From: Rhizobiales bacterium UBA3584
GTDB taxonomy: Bacteria; Pseudomonadota; Alphaproteobacteria; Rhizobiales; Devosiaceae
Length of the DNA stretch: 19,797 nucleotides
Direction: 5' to 3'
Assembly: GCA_002375765.1 (NCBI GenBank)
Contig: DFMV01000083.1
Span: forward strand, 26,896 to 46,692
Shown: positions 7,019 to 15,943 of the stretch, one piece after another
Layout: each line of letters starts with the position of its first letter
Position numbering within the stretch: position 1 is the first letter of the stretch
Program-made: the position numbers and the translations under genes
The notes under the pieces: model-generated
Seen by the model: the letters and a program-made list of their open reading frames with translations, nothing else
What the model was told of the DNA's origin: nothing
The model's database searches: none

Positions 7019-7477
7019 ATGGAAATCAAGGAAACGCAGGACTTATGGGTTCTGCGCGAAAGGAGCCGTTTGAGGATTCCAGACGTCAAAAACTCTGCAG
7101 CAAAGTATGCTGTGACAATTGACGAGCAGATTATGGAGGCCGGGTTGGAGATTGACGGCCCATATCTTTTCATTTCTCACAATCTGCCAAAGGATAGCAA
7201 AACCTTCTTCGACTGGGAAATATGCCGCCCAGTCAAGAAGACCGAGCGATACGAGGGCAAACTTGAGTTGGCTCATCTCGAGCCGATCATGGTGGCGAGT
7301 AAAGTGCACCAAGGATCGCTACGAACGCTTTTTACGAAAGGGTATGCCTCCCTTATCGCTGAATTGGATATGTCCCGGTATATCTACTCAGGGGAAAGCC
7401 GGGAGATATATCACGGCTGGAGCGGCCCCGGCGCTTCATATCACAACATCGAAATCCAGTTTGGCTTAGCGCGCTGA
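7019..7477 (+). CDS. Stand-alone GyrI-like ligand-binding protein, 152 aa
   Basis: The protein begins MEIKETQDLWVLRERSRLRI. The second half follows the pattern of the GyrI-like / AraC effector-binding domain: ELAHLEPIMVASKVHQGSLR (the strand with the conserved V-H-G), then LFTKGYASLIAELDMSRYIY, and a C-terminal SGESREIYHGWSGPGASYHN followed by the strand IEIQFGLAR. Related domains bind small hydrophobic or cationic compounds in transcription regulators, or inhibit DNA gyrase (GyrI/SbmC). No helix-turn-helix is present, so this is a solitary binding domain. AGAGGTGG lies 7 bases before ATG. Codon use is less GC-rich than in the neighbouring housekeeping genes, suggesting recent acquisition. 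The family assignment is by motif only. Confidence 0.65.
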   Translation: MEIKETQDLWVLRERSRLRIPDVKNSAAKYAVTIDEQIMEAGLEIDGPYLFISHNLPKDSKTFFDWEICRPVKKTERYEGKLELAHLEPIMVASKVHQGSLRTLFTKGYASLIAELDMSRYIYSGESREIYHGWSGPGASYHNIEIQFGLAR

Positions 7478-7766
7478 ACGTTTCACAAAAATTCCTAAGT
7501 TTCGCGACAGATCGGTCGCCCCTGAAATCCACGGCCAATTTCGGTCGCAAAAGCCGGGCGCGAAAGCAGGTGAGACCCAAGGGGTTCTGCGATGCGTGAG
7601 GGCGGCTTTGCAGCCCGGCAATCCGCTTCCCACCCCTTATCAGCCATTCGCTTTTTGCGAATCTCTCGGCTTCATAGGCTTGTGCCGACGGTCACCAAGT
7701 CCTGTTCGAGTCTGGCGAGGGAAAAAGTGGGAAAGATCGCTTAATATCAAGCATTTAGCAAGGGCT

Positions 7767-7842
7767 TGGTGGGCGATGACAGACTCGAACTGCCGACATC
7801 CTCGGTGTAAACGAGGCGCTCTACCAACTGAGCTAATCGCCC
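7767..7842 (-). tRNA. tRNA-Val (TAC anticodon)
   Basis: 76 bases with encoded CCA. The acceptor GGGCGAT pairs with ATCGCCC, the D-arm is TAGCTCAGTTGGTAGAGC, the anticodon stem CCTCG / CGAGG frames a loop carrying TAC, the T-arm contains CAGTTCGAGTCTG, and the discriminator base is A. Confidence 0.97.
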
Positions 7843-7903
7843 TTGCCCGCTCGTGAACGGAAAGAACCGGGTCTTGGTCGTCCCGGTCGCGCAATGCCGC
7901 GCC

Positions 7904-7932
7904 TGATTAGGCGCAAACCCCCTTCCCGTCAA
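7904..7932 (-). promoter_or_regulatory. Promoter of tRNA-Val
   Basis: Minus-strand -35 TTGACG (7927-7932), 17-base spacer, -10 TAATCA (7904-7909). It lies between the hupB terminator and the tRNA, so the tRNA need not be read through from hupB. Confidence 0.65.
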
Positions 7933-7963
7933 TAGCTGGAACGCCACCACGGGCCGGAAACGG

Positions 7964-7988
7964 AAAGACCCCGGACGGGTGTCCGGGG
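7964..7988 (-). terminator. Terminator of hupB
   Basis: Perfect 8-bp stem CCCCGGAC / GTCCGGGG with loop GGGT, 28 bases after the hupB stop. On the minus strand a TCTTT follows, which is a short T tract but a very stable stem. Confidence 0.7.
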
Positions 7989-8015
7989 CCAAACCATACT
8001 GAAGCCATAAATGGC

Positions 8016-8288
8016 TTAGTTCAGCGCGTCCTTGAGGCCCTTGCCGGCCTTGAACTTGGGCTGGGTCGAAGCCGGAATGTCGATTTCCGCGCCGGTGGCC
8101 GGGTTGCGGCCCTTGGTGGCCTTGCGCTGGGTAGCGGCGAAAGTGCCGAAACCGACGAGACGAACTTCGTCTCCACCCTTCAGAGCGGCGGTGATGCTTT
8201 CGAAAACAGCATCAACCGCTGCTGCCGCCTGGGCCTTGGTGAGATCAGCCTTTTCGGCGACAGCCGCGCTCAGATCGTTCTTGTTCAT
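8016..8288 (-). CDS. hupB: DNA-binding protein HU, beta-type
   Basis: A 90-residue histone-like protein that bends DNA and compacts the nucleoid. It begins [20 protein letters not shown], has the dimerisation core [20 protein letters not shown], and carries the DNA-arm tip RNPATG in [16 protein letters not shown], all at the canonical positions. It ends [14 protein letters not shown], as usual for alphaproteobacterial HU. GAGGAAA precedes the ATG. It is the next gene after lon on the same strand, the conserved order in many proteobacteria, but a strong terminator between them gives it its own transcript. Confidence 0.98.
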   Translation of the reverse strand: MNKNDLSAAVAEKADLTKAQAAAAVDAVFESITAALKGGDEVRLVGFGTFAATQRKATKGRNPATGAEIDIPASTQPKFKAGKGLKDALN

Positions 8289-8569
8289 AGCGTTTCCTCA
8301 CAATGATGTGCCCATCCTAACGGGACGAGCGGAAGCGGCATCACCCTTTTACGATTCCGGGGTAAAAGCAAGGAAAACTGCGGGATTCTCGGCGTTTTCG
8401 GCCGCAAAACGGGGGAAAATTCCAGACCATGTCACCAATGTGGCAAGGTCCTCGCGCAATTGTTAACACATCATGCACAAAAAGCGGCTCGCGTGCCGGT
8501 TTGCGGGACTTTCCGGCCGAATCACCGGCCTCCGCCCATATGTGCCCCATATGCCCGGCCCCAAAAAAG
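8289..8569. other. hupB upstream region with inverted repeat
   Basis: The long upstream region of hupB. It includes an inverted repeat CTTTTAC-N9-GTAAAAG (8346-8368), about 58 bases before the hupB start, that could be an operator or part of the promoter, and two CATATG motifs around 8538-8552. No gene is seen on either strand. Confidence 0.45.
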
Positions 8570-8595
8570 AACGGCGCCCCTTTCGAGGCGCCGTT
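8563..8595 (-). terminator. Terminator of lon (may work in both directions)
   Basis: A 9-bp stem AACGGCGCC / GGCGCCGTT with an 8-base loop. On the minus strand it is followed by C and six T, and on the plus strand by TT AAT. It ends lon transcription, about 80 bases after the stop codon and beyond repeat B. Confidence 0.92.
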
Positions 8596-8623
8596 TTAAT
8601 ATTTCATGGCACGCTTGGCCGAA

Positions 8624-8680
8624 GCGCTTCCAGAATAAGTGGATACCACTTGTTCGGTTCGGAAGCGCGGGACTGCTCTA
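8624..8680 (+). repeat. Dispersed hairpin repeat, copy B
   Basis: Same plan as copy A: outer arms GCGCTTCC / GGAAGCGC, inner arms GAATAAGTGG / CCACTTGTTC around loop ATA, single A and GGTTC as unpaired bases. Hairpin 2 and the GACAAAACAA linker are missing, but the sequence goes on to CTGCTCTAG, which resembles the far end of hairpin 2 in copy A (TGCTCTAG). The complement of that CTA is the stop codon of lon. Confidence 0.85.
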
Positions 8681-11104
8681 GTGCGGCAGCGCGGCTCCGG
8701 TGTCGTCACTATCGGTGGCGGGCACCGGCTTGGCATCGTCCTCGAAGGTCCACTCGATGGCCTGGGGCATCTCGACCAGCGCATGCTCGAGCACTTCACC
8801 CATCCGGCTCACCGGCACGATCTCCAGGCCTTCCTTGACGTTGTCAGGAATTTCCTTGAGGTCGCGAACGTTCTCTTCCGGGATCAGCACCTTCTTGATG
8901 CCGCCCCGCAGAGCCGCCAGCAGCTTCTCCTTGAGCCCACCGATCGGCAGCACCCGGCCCCGCAGCGTGATCTCGCCGGTCATGGCAACGTCGTGGCGAA
9001 CGGGAATGCCCGTCATCACCGAGACGATGGCCGTGGCCATGCCGATACCGGCCGAGGGTCCGTCCTTGGGCGTCGCGCCCTCGGGCACGTGCACGTGGAT
9101 GTCGCGCTTGTCGAACAGCGGCGGCTTGATGCCGTATTCGAGCGCCCGGGCCCGCACATAGGTTGCGGCAGCCGAAATCGACTCCTTCATGACGTCCTTG
9201 AGGTTGCCCGTCACGGTCATCTTGCCCTTGCCCGGGCTCATGATGCCTTCGATGGTCAACAACTCACCGCCAACCGAAGTCCAGGCCAGACCGGTCACAA
9301 CGCCAACCTGAGGCTCGGCATCGATCTCGCCATAGCGGAACCGCGGAGCGCCGAGATATTCCTCGACCAGTTCGGGTGTGACGACGATCTTCTTCTTGCC
9401 CGTCAGCAGGATGTCCTTGACCGACTTGCGCATCAGATTGGCGATCTCGCGCTTCAGGTTACGCACGCCCGCTTCGCGGGTGTAGCGCCGCGTCAGAAGC
9501 TGGAGAGACTCGTCGGTCAGCTCGAACTCCTCGGCCTTCAACCCGTGCTCCTTGAGGGTCTCGGGTATCAGGTGACGGCGGGAGATTTCCCACTTTTCCT
9601 CGTCCGTGTACCCCGACAACCGGATGATCTCCATACGGTCGAGGAGCGGCCCGGGGATGTTGAGCGTATTCGCCGTCGTCACGAACATCACATCCGAGAG
9701 GTCGAAATCGACTTCGAGGTAATGGTCGTTGAAGGTCGAATTCTGCTCCGGATCGAGCACTTCGAGCAGTGCCGAAGAAGGATCGCCCCGGAAGTCCTGG
9801 CCCATCTTGTCGATCTCGTCGAGCAGGAACAGCGGATTGGCTTTTCCCGCTTTCTTGAGCGACTGCACGATCTTGCCGGGCATGGACCCGATATAGGTCC
9901 GCCGGTGGCCGCGGATTTCCGCTTCGTCCCGAACGCCGCCCAGGCTCATGCGTACATATTCACGCCCCGTCGCCTTGGCGATCGAGCGGGCCAGCGAGGT
10001 CTTGCCGACGCCCGGAGGGCCCACAAGGCAAAGAATCGGGCCCTTGAGCTTGCCGGTCCGGCTCTGCACGGCGAGATACTCGACAATGCGTTCCTTGACC
10101 TTGTCCAGGCCATAGTGATCGTTGTCGAGCACGTCCTCTGCAAACTTGAGATCGCGCTTGACCTTGGACTTCTTGCCCCAGGGCAGGTTCAGCATCCAGT
10201 CGAGATAGTTGCGCACCACCGTGGCTTCCGCCGACATGGGGCTCATCTGCTTGAGCTTTTTCATCTCGGCGTCGGCCTTCTGCCGCGCTTCCTTGGAAAG
10301 CTTGGTCTTGGCGATGCGCTCCTCGAGCTCCTGAAGCTCGTTGGTGCCATCTTCGCCATCGCCCAGCTCGCGCTGGATCGCCTTCATCTGCTCGTTGAGA
10401 TAATATTCGCGCTGGGTCTTTTCCATCTGGCGCTTGACCCGGCTGCGGATACGCCGCTCAACCTGCAGAACCCCGATCTCGCCTTCCATAAGGCCCAGGA
10501 CGCGCTCAAGACGCTCGGTGACCGATGGGGTCGACAAAATGTCCTGCTTGTCCTGAATCTTGACCGCCAGATGGCTGGCAATCGTGTCGGCGAGCTTGGA
10601 ATGTTCGTCGATCTGGGTGACCGCGGCGACAACCTCGGACGAGATCTTCTTGTTGAGCTTGACGTAGTTCTCGAACTCGGTGACCGCCGAACGCGCAAGC
10701 GCCTCGGCTTCGACCGCGTCATGGCCTTCAACGGGCAGCGCTTCGGCCTGTGCTTCGAAATAGTTTTCGGTCTGCACATAGTTCTCGATCTTGGCCCGGT
10801 GCAGCCCCTCGACCAGAACCTTGACGGTCCCGTCGGGCAGCTTGAGCAATTGCAGTACCGACGCGATCGTGCCGATCTCGTAGATACCGTCGGGTTCAGG
10901 ATCGTCTTCCTGTGCATTTTTCTGGGTAACGACCAGTATATGCTTGTCCTCGCGCATCACCTCTTCAAGTGCGCGCACGGATTTCTCGCGCCCGACAAAC
11001 AGCGGCACGATCATCGATGGGAACACCACGATGTCGCGCAGCGGCAGGACGGGGTACACCTTTTCGCGGTCGAACTCGACTGCGGAGAATTCGGTGTCGG
11101 ACAT
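8678..11104 (-). CDS. lon: ATP-dependent protease Lon
   Basis: An 808-residue cytoplasmic LonA protease that degrades misfolded and regulatory proteins. The N-terminal substrate-binding domain (about 1-305) opens with [20 protein letters not shown]. The AAA+ module has Walker A GPPGVGKT at 362-369 and Walker B LFLLDEID at 425-432. The protease domain holds the Ser-Lys dyad: S684 in [12 protein letters not shown] and K727 in [14 protein letters not shown], 43 residues apart as in E. coli (S679/K722). The length is normal. The C-terminal tail ([16 protein letters not shown]) ends where repeat B begins, so the final residues may have been altered by the element. Upstream is a near-perfect RpoH promoter and a leader of about 115 bases, and downstream a strong terminator, so lon forms its own transcription unit. 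Confidence 0.99.
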   Translation of the reverse strand: MSDTEFSAVEFDREKVYPVLPLRDIVVFPSMIVPLFVGREKSVRALEEVMREDKHILVVTQKNAQEDDPEPDGIYEIGTIASVLQLLKLPDGTVKVLVEGLHRAKIENYVQTENYFEAQAEALPVEGHDAVEAEALARSAVTEFENYVKLNKKISSEVVAAVTQIDEHSKLADTIASHLAVKIQDKQDILSTPSVTERLERVLGLMEGEIGVLQVERRIRSRVKRQMEKTQREYYLNEQMKAIQRELGDGEDGTNELQELEERIAKTKLSKEARQKADAEMKKLKQMSPMSAEATVVRNYLDWMLNLPWGKKSKVKRDLKFAEDVLDNDHYGLDKVKERIVEYLAVQSRTGKLKGPILCLVGPPGVGKTSLARSIAKATGREYVRMSLGGVRDEAEIRGHRRTYIGSMPGKIVQSLKKAGKANPLFLLDEIDKMGQDFRGDPSSALLEVLDPEQNSTFNDHYLEVDFDLSDVMFVTTANTLNIPGPLLDRMEIIRLSGYTDEEKWEISRRHLIPETLKEHGLKAEEFELTDESLQLLTRRYTREAGVRNLKREIANLMRKSVKDILLTGKKKIVVTPELVEEYLGAPRFRYGEIDAEPQVGVVTGLAWTSVGGELLTIEGIMSPGKGKMTVTGNLKDVMKESISAAATYVRARALEYGIKPPLFDKRDIHVHVPEGATPKDGPSAGIGMATAIVSVMTGIPVRHDVAMTGEITLRGRVLPIGGLKEKLLAALRGGIKKVLIPEENVRDLKEIPDNVKEGLEIVPVSRMGEVLEHALVEMPQAIEWTFEDDAKPVPATDSDDTGAALPH

Positions 11105-11223
11105 GGACTATCCTTTCGTCGTTGCCGGACAGGGAGAAGGATTGCCGGCAACTTGTAGTGTGTTGCGTCCCAGTGTGCGCCTCACCCGTTAGGGATTGGC
11201 TAACCGAAACGACTCTTCGTCCA

Positions 11224-11254
11224 CTAAGATAGGGCAATAGCGCCGCTCTACAAG
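11224..11254 (-). promoter_or_regulatory. Heat-shock (RpoH/sigma-32) promoter of lon
   Basis: On the minus strand, CTTG (11251-11254), 17 bases, then CCTATCTTAG (11224-11233). The second box fits the CYTATNTNNG consensus described for alphaproteobacterial RpoH promoters at every fixed position. Transcription would start about 115 bases before the lon ATG. Confidence 0.75.
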
Positions 11255-11356
11255 CATGACGGCACAATTTCCCGTGCGCATATCAAAATGGCCGCCATGC
11301 ACTGCCGGCATGACACCCCCATACCGGCTCAAAACATCACAGATCACGCCTTTGCG

Positions 11357-11743
11357 CTACAGCAGCGTGTCGTAATTGGCTTCGCAAAGCTCGAGTTGCG
11401 CCAGAAAGCTCTCATCGTCTTCCATGGTCAGATCATAGGCCCCGCCGTCAAAGACCGACCAGATCTCGTCGACCTCCTCCTGGCGCAACCCATGGTCGTC
11501 CAGCAGCACGGTGTCGATGTCGGCGCCCAGATCGAAGGCGAGGTCTTCGTAATGCGCAGCGTCCTCGCTGCCTTCCTCGTAATAGTAGGATTCCTCGAAA
11601 AACAGCGCGCTGCACCAGATCGCCTGGATCAGGCTTTTGGGCAGATCCTGGACTAGCTTGGTCTGCGGTTGGGCCACGGCGCTTCCCGTGCCGCCAAGAC
11701 CGAGGACAAGCGCCAATGGCAGCAAATAGCTGGAAAATTTCAT
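11357..11743 (-). CDS. Secreted acidic hypothetical protein, 128 aa
   Basis: The product starts with a signal peptide (MKFSSYLLPLALVLGLGGTG, cleavage after AVA at residue 24). The mature part is strongly acidic, with LFFEESYYYEEGSEDAAHYE and later VLLDDHGLRQEEVDEIWSVF and LTMEDDESFLAQLELCEANY. Two cysteines (C44 in AIWCSAL and C120 near the end) could pair in the periplasm. I recognise no family. A GGGGACGGAAC sits upstream of the ATG as a modest ribosome site. It lies between clpX and lon on the same strand but is separated from clpX by a strong terminator, so it is an independent insertion into the usual clpX-lon neighbourhood. Confidence 0.8.
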   Translation of the reverse strand: MKFSSYLLPLALVLGLGGTGSAVAQPQTKLVQDLPKSLIQAIWCSALFFEESYYYEEGSEDAAHYEDLAFDLGADIDTVLLDDHGLRQEEVDEIWSVFDGGAYDLTMEDDESFLAQLELCEANYDTLL

Positions 11744-11870
11744 GTGTTCCGTCCCCTATCTTCGTTGGCGAGCCAGGCCGCCCACCGACCATAGCAAGCC
11801 TCACGCCTCCCCGTAAACGCCATCATCATCCAATTTTCCGCGAGCGCCCGCGCTGCCGGGTGGCCAAAGC

Positions 11871-11903
11871 AAAAGACCCGGATCGCGTTGATCCGGGTCT
11901 TTT
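11871..11903. terminator. Bidirectional terminator after clpX
   Basis: Perfect 14-bp inverted repeat AAAAGACCCGGATC / GATCCGGGTCTTTT with a 5-base loop, giving a T run on either strand. It follows the clpX stop codon by 25 bases. Confidence 0.95.
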
Positions 11904-11928
11904 CCGATACATTCCGATCAATACGCGC

Positions 11929-13206
<1,278 letters not shown>

Positions 13207-13219
13207 CTAGCAACTCCAG

Positions 13220-13236
13220 AAGCGTTGCAAACGCTT
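13220..13236. promoter_or_regulatory. Inverted repeat in the clpX leader
   Basis: Perfect AAGCGTT-GCA-AACGCTT, 13 bases before the clpX start codon on the minus strand, where it would overlap or adjoin the ribosome site. It could be a hairpin affecting translation or an operator; nothing else supports either. Confidence 0.4.
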
Positions 13237-13347
13237 GGTTCAGTTTCGCCGATTCATAACGCTACCCGACGACGCATGAACAATTTCTCACTCTGACCAT
13301 AAAGATCGTTCCGTCGGGGCGCAATCGGCACGAGCGCTTCTCTTTGC

Positions 13348-13374
13348 GCCCGTTGCATCTGTTCAATAACGGGC
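13348..13374. promoter_or_regulatory. Stem-loop between clpP and clpX
   Basis: 7-bp arms GCCCGTT / AACGGGC with a 13-base loop, 2 bases after the clpP stop. No T run follows on the minus strand, so it is probably not a full terminator. A partial stop or transcript-stabilising role is possible. Confidence 0.4.
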
Positions 13375-13376
13375 TC

Positions 13377-14006
13377 TTATGCCCCGCCTTCCGGTACCGC
13401 CCGCTTCTCGTGAACGTGGTCGATAAGGCCGAGTTCCTTGGCTTCTTGCGGTGAAAGGAACTTGTCGCGCTCGAGCAGGTCTTCAACCTGCTGATACTCG
13501 AGCCCGGAATGCTTCACGTAGATTTCATTGAGCCGGCGCTTCAGATTCTCGGCCTCGCGGGCGTGAATCATGATGTCGGTCACCTGACCCTGATAGCCAC
13601 CCGAGGGCTGGTGCACCATCACGCGGGCATTGGGCAGCGCGCCGCGCATGTCCTTCTCGCCTGCGGTCAGCAGCAGCGATCCCATCGACGCCGCCTGCCC
13701 CATGCACAGGGTCTGAACCTTGGGACGGATAAATTGCATGGTGTCGTAGATCGACAGGCCTGCCGTCACCACCCCGCCAGGTGAGTTGATGTACATGGCG
13801 ATTTCCTTTTTCGGATTTTCCGATTCGAGGAAAAGCAGCTGCGCGACGATAACCGAGGCCATGTTGTCCTCGACCACGCCGGTCACGAAAATGATGCGCT
13901 CACGCAGGAGGCGCGAATAGATATCGAAGGCGCGTTCGCCGCGATTGGACTGCTCGACCACCATCGGCACGAGCGTGTTCATGTATAGATCGACGGGATC
14001 TCGCAT
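13377..14006 (-). CDS. clpP: ATP-dependent Clp protease proteolytic subunit ClpP
   Basis: A 209-residue serine protease subunit that forms the tetradecameric chamber used by ClpX and ClpA. The catalytic triad is visible as S107 (MGQAASMGS), H132 (VMVHQPSGG) and D181 (LLERDKFLS). The oxyanion region [10 protein letters not shown] (71-80) and the handle helix [14 protein letters not shown] are in their normal places. The length is typical. Transcription probably starts at the RpoH-like promoter at 14088-14119. It is the first gene of the clpP-clpX pair. There is only one clpP here; other copies elsewhere in the genome cannot be excluded. Confidence 0.99.
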   Translation of the reverse strand: MRDPVDLYMNTLVPMVVEQSNRGERAFDIYSRLLRERIIFVTGVVEDNMASVIVAQLLFLESENPKKEIAMYINSPGGVVTAGLSIYDTMQFIRPKVQTLCMGQAASMGSLLLTAGEKDMRGALPNARVMVHQPSGGYQGQVTDIMIHAREAENLKRRLNEIYVKHSGLEYQQVEDLLERDKFLSPQEAKELGLIDHVHEKRAVPEGGA

Positions 14007-14087
14007 GTTTTGGGTAACTCCCCCGGAGAAAAGGATTCGGCTTGTCGGCCAGATAGCAAGCGATTGCTGCTTAAAGGACGGTTAAGG

Positions 14088-14119
14088 CTCACATAGGCTT
14101 GGCCGCGTTCAACTTCAAT
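14088..14119 (-). promoter_or_regulatory. Probable heat-shock promoter of clpP
   Basis: On the minus strand ATTG(AA) at 14116-14119, 18 bases, then CCTATGTGAG (14088-14097). The -10 box fits CYTATNTNNG exactly; the -35 box differs from CTTG by one base. The leader would be about 75 bases. Confidence 0.55.
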
Positions 14120-14180
14120 AGCAAGCCCAAGCGTGGCCCTATTGTGGCGCATGCTTAACGCTCACAGCCTTTCCACACGG

Positions 14181-14408
14181 TCACTTGAAGCTGGTCGCCA
14201 CGCCCTTTTTGCGAAAATAGGCCTGCATGAGTTTTCGTCCCTGCCGGTTGGGTTGCGCCAGCTTCGATGTCTCGAACACCGCTTCCTTGACGCCCTCGCG
14301 CGCCATGGCGGCTTTCAGCGCCGCGATATGGAGGTCCAGATCTTCATTGTCATTTTCAAGCGAGGTGTAAATGGCGTCTGTCGCCTGCGATACTGTGATG
14401 TCACTCAC
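14181..14408 (-). CDS. Small hypothetical protein with GTG start, 75 aa
   Basis: The product begins MSDITVSQATDAIYTSLEND and ends KLMQAYFRKKGVATSFK. The start codon is GTG, supported by GGAG about 10 bases upstream. The N-terminal half is acidic (ENDNEDLDLHIAALK) and helical, and the C-terminal part is basic (QPNRQGRKLMQAYFRKKG), so it may bind a nucleic acid or a protein partner. It has no signal, membrane segment or cysteine, and I recognise no family. It reads toward clpP, which has its own promoter in the 174-base gap, and is backed by repeat C. Confidence 0.75.
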   Translation of the reverse strand: MSDITVSQATDAIYTSLENDNEDLDLHIAALKAAMAREGVKEAVFETSKLAQPNRQGRKLMQAYFRKKGVATSFK

Positions 14409-14480
14409 GATATTTGGTCTCCAAAATAATCCGGCCCATACCTAAAGAAATTCTGGGCATGGGCAAGACCGGACCATCGA

Positions 14481-14578
14481 GCGTGTCCAGATAAAGTGGG
14501 CACCACTTTATCTGGACACGCGACAAAACAAGGACTTAGAGCCGTCGTTTTGATTCCGCCAAAACATGGCCGGCTCTA
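14481..14578 (+). repeat. Dispersed two-hairpin repeat, copy C (perfect form)
   Basis: Hairpin 1 is a perfect 19-bp inverted repeat: GCGTGTCCAGATAAAGTGG (14481-14499), loop GCA, and its exact complement (14503-14521). The linker GACAAAACAAGGACT is shared with copy A. Hairpin 2 has outer arms TAGAGCCG / CGGCTCTA (14537-14544, 14571-14578) and inner arms GTTTTG / CAAAAC. Relative to copy A the arms changed on both sides so that pairing is kept. It lies upstream of the cytochrome P450 gene, ending about 50 bases before its ribosome site. Confidence 0.9.
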
Positions 14579-14643
14579 GGCATGAAGGATTTGCCGGAAT
14601 AGGCTGCCGTAAAAGACGAAGCCAAAAAAGGACACGCAGACCG

Positions 14644-15897
14644 ATGGCAGCCATAGTTCAGCTCCGACCGATCACCGATGTCCCCGACGGCCTTGGCGCC
14701 AGCGCCCAACCCTCCGATCCCGCCTTTTACCAGAACCCCTACCCGTTCTACGCATCACGCCACTCTACCCATCCGGCCTTCTTCTGGACCGAATACGGTC
14801 ACTGGTGTTTTGCCGACTTCGCTTCAGTCAGCGCCCTCCTTCGCGACCGGCGATTCGGCCGCGACATTCTCCACGTCGCCACGCGCGAGGAAATCGGACT
14901 GCCCGAGCCCCAGCCGCACACCACCGATTTCGACCTCACCGAAAAATACTCTCTTCTCAACCTCGAACCGCCCGCTCACTCGCGGCTGCGCACCCTGGTC
15001 AACCGGGCATTCGTCTCCCGCCAGGTCGAGCTGTTGCGCCCGCGCATCGCCGCGCTCACCCATTCCATCATCAATGGCTTTGAACATCAGGGCAGCGTCG
15101 AGTTGATAAAGGCTTTTGCCGCCCCCATTCCCGCCATCGTGATTGCCGAAATGATCGGCCTGCCCACCGAAATGGCGCCTCAATTGCTCGACTGGTCCAA
15201 TCGCATGGTCCGGATGTACATGTTTGAGGTCAGCCACGAGACCGAGCTTGAGGCCAATCGCGCCGCCGCAGAGTTCACCGCTTATCTGCGCCAGGTCATT
15301 GCCGAGCGCCGCATGCTGCCGCGCGAGGACCTGCTCAGCCACATGATCGCCGCCGAACAGGGCGGCGAGCGCCTGAGCGAAGACGAAATGCTCTCGACCG
15401 CCATCCTGCTGCTCAACGCCGGCCACGAGGCAACCGTCCACACCACCGGAAACGCCGTAAAGGCGATTCTTGAAAGCGGCTATGATCCGCGCATGCTGTT
15501 CGCCGACGAAGCGGCGACCGCCGCCACCGTCGAGGAAGCCCTGCGTTTCGACGCCCCGCTGCACATGTTTACCCGCTACGCCCTCGAGGACCTCGAATAC
15601 AACGGCATCGCCCTGCGAAAAGGCGATGTGATCGGATTGATGCTCGGCGCCGCCAACCGCGACCCCAACCGCTTTACCAACCCCAACACCTTCGATCCGC
15701 TCCGTACTGACGGCGCCAATGTCAGCTTCGGCGCCGGCATCCATTTCTGTATCGGCGCGCCCCTCGCCCGCCTCGAAATGCAGATCGCCATGAAAATCCT
15801 GTTCGAGCGCCTCCCCAAGCTGCACCTCTCGGCTCCACCCCGCTACGCCGACGTCTATCACTTCCACGGATTGGAACGGCTGGACGTAAGTTGGTGA
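14644..15897 (+). CDS. Cytochrome P450 monooxygenase, 417 aa
   Basis: A soluble bacterial P450. The start at 14644 (MAAIVQLRPITDVPDGLGAS) is chosen over the open frame from 14566, which overlaps repeat C; an AAGGAC lies 10 bases before it. Diagnostic parts: C-helix heme contact PPAHSRLRTLVNRAF (109-123); I-helix LLLNAGHEATVH with the acid E262 and T264; ExxR in EEALRFDAP (E298/R301); PLHMFTRYALEDLEYNGIAL; and the heme-binding loop FGAGIHFCIG with cysteine ligand C369. The oxygen-activating Thr position next to the acid is Ala263. The length fits bacterial P450s (about 400). There is no ferredoxin, reductase or pathway gene nearby, so substrate and redox partners are unknown. It runs against the surrounding minus-strand genes and is bounded by repeats on both sides, suggesting insertion into the clp region. 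Confidence 0.97.
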   Translation: MAAIVQLRPITDVPDGLGASAQPSDPAFYQNPYPFYASRHSTHPAFFWTEYGHWCFADFASVSALLRDRRFGRDILHVATREEIGLPEPQPHTTDFDLTEKYSLLNLEPPAHSRLRTLVNRAFVSRQVELLRPRIAALTHSIINGFEHQGSVELIKAFAAPIPAIVIAEMIGLPTEMAPQLLDWSNRMVRMYMFEVSHETELEANRAAAEFTAYLRQVIAERRMLPREDLLSHMIAAEQGGERLSEDEMLSTAILLLNAGHEATVHTTGNAVKAILESGYDPRMLFADEAATAATVEEALRFDAPLHMFTRYALEDLEYNGIALRKGDVIGLMLGAANRDPNRFTNPNTFDPLRTDGANVSFGAGIHFCIGAPLARLEMQIAMKILFERLPKLHLSAPPRYADVYHFHGLERLDVSW

Positions 15898-15943
15898 GCA
15901 GCTGACTCTTAATCAGCGACCCCGGCCCGGCAAACCCGCTACA

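Noticed and set aside
7503..7518. GCGAC-N6-GTCGC dyad after the GyrI-like gene as a terminator
   Set aside because: The stem is short and no T run follows on either strand.
8639..11158. 839-codon plus-strand open frame opposite lon
   Set aside because: It mirrors the lon codons exactly and begins in repeat B. Long antisense frames are expected in GC-rich genes.
14824..15867. 347-codon minus-strand open frame opposite the P450 gene
   Set aside because: The plus strand has every P450 motif in order, so the minus frame is a shadow.
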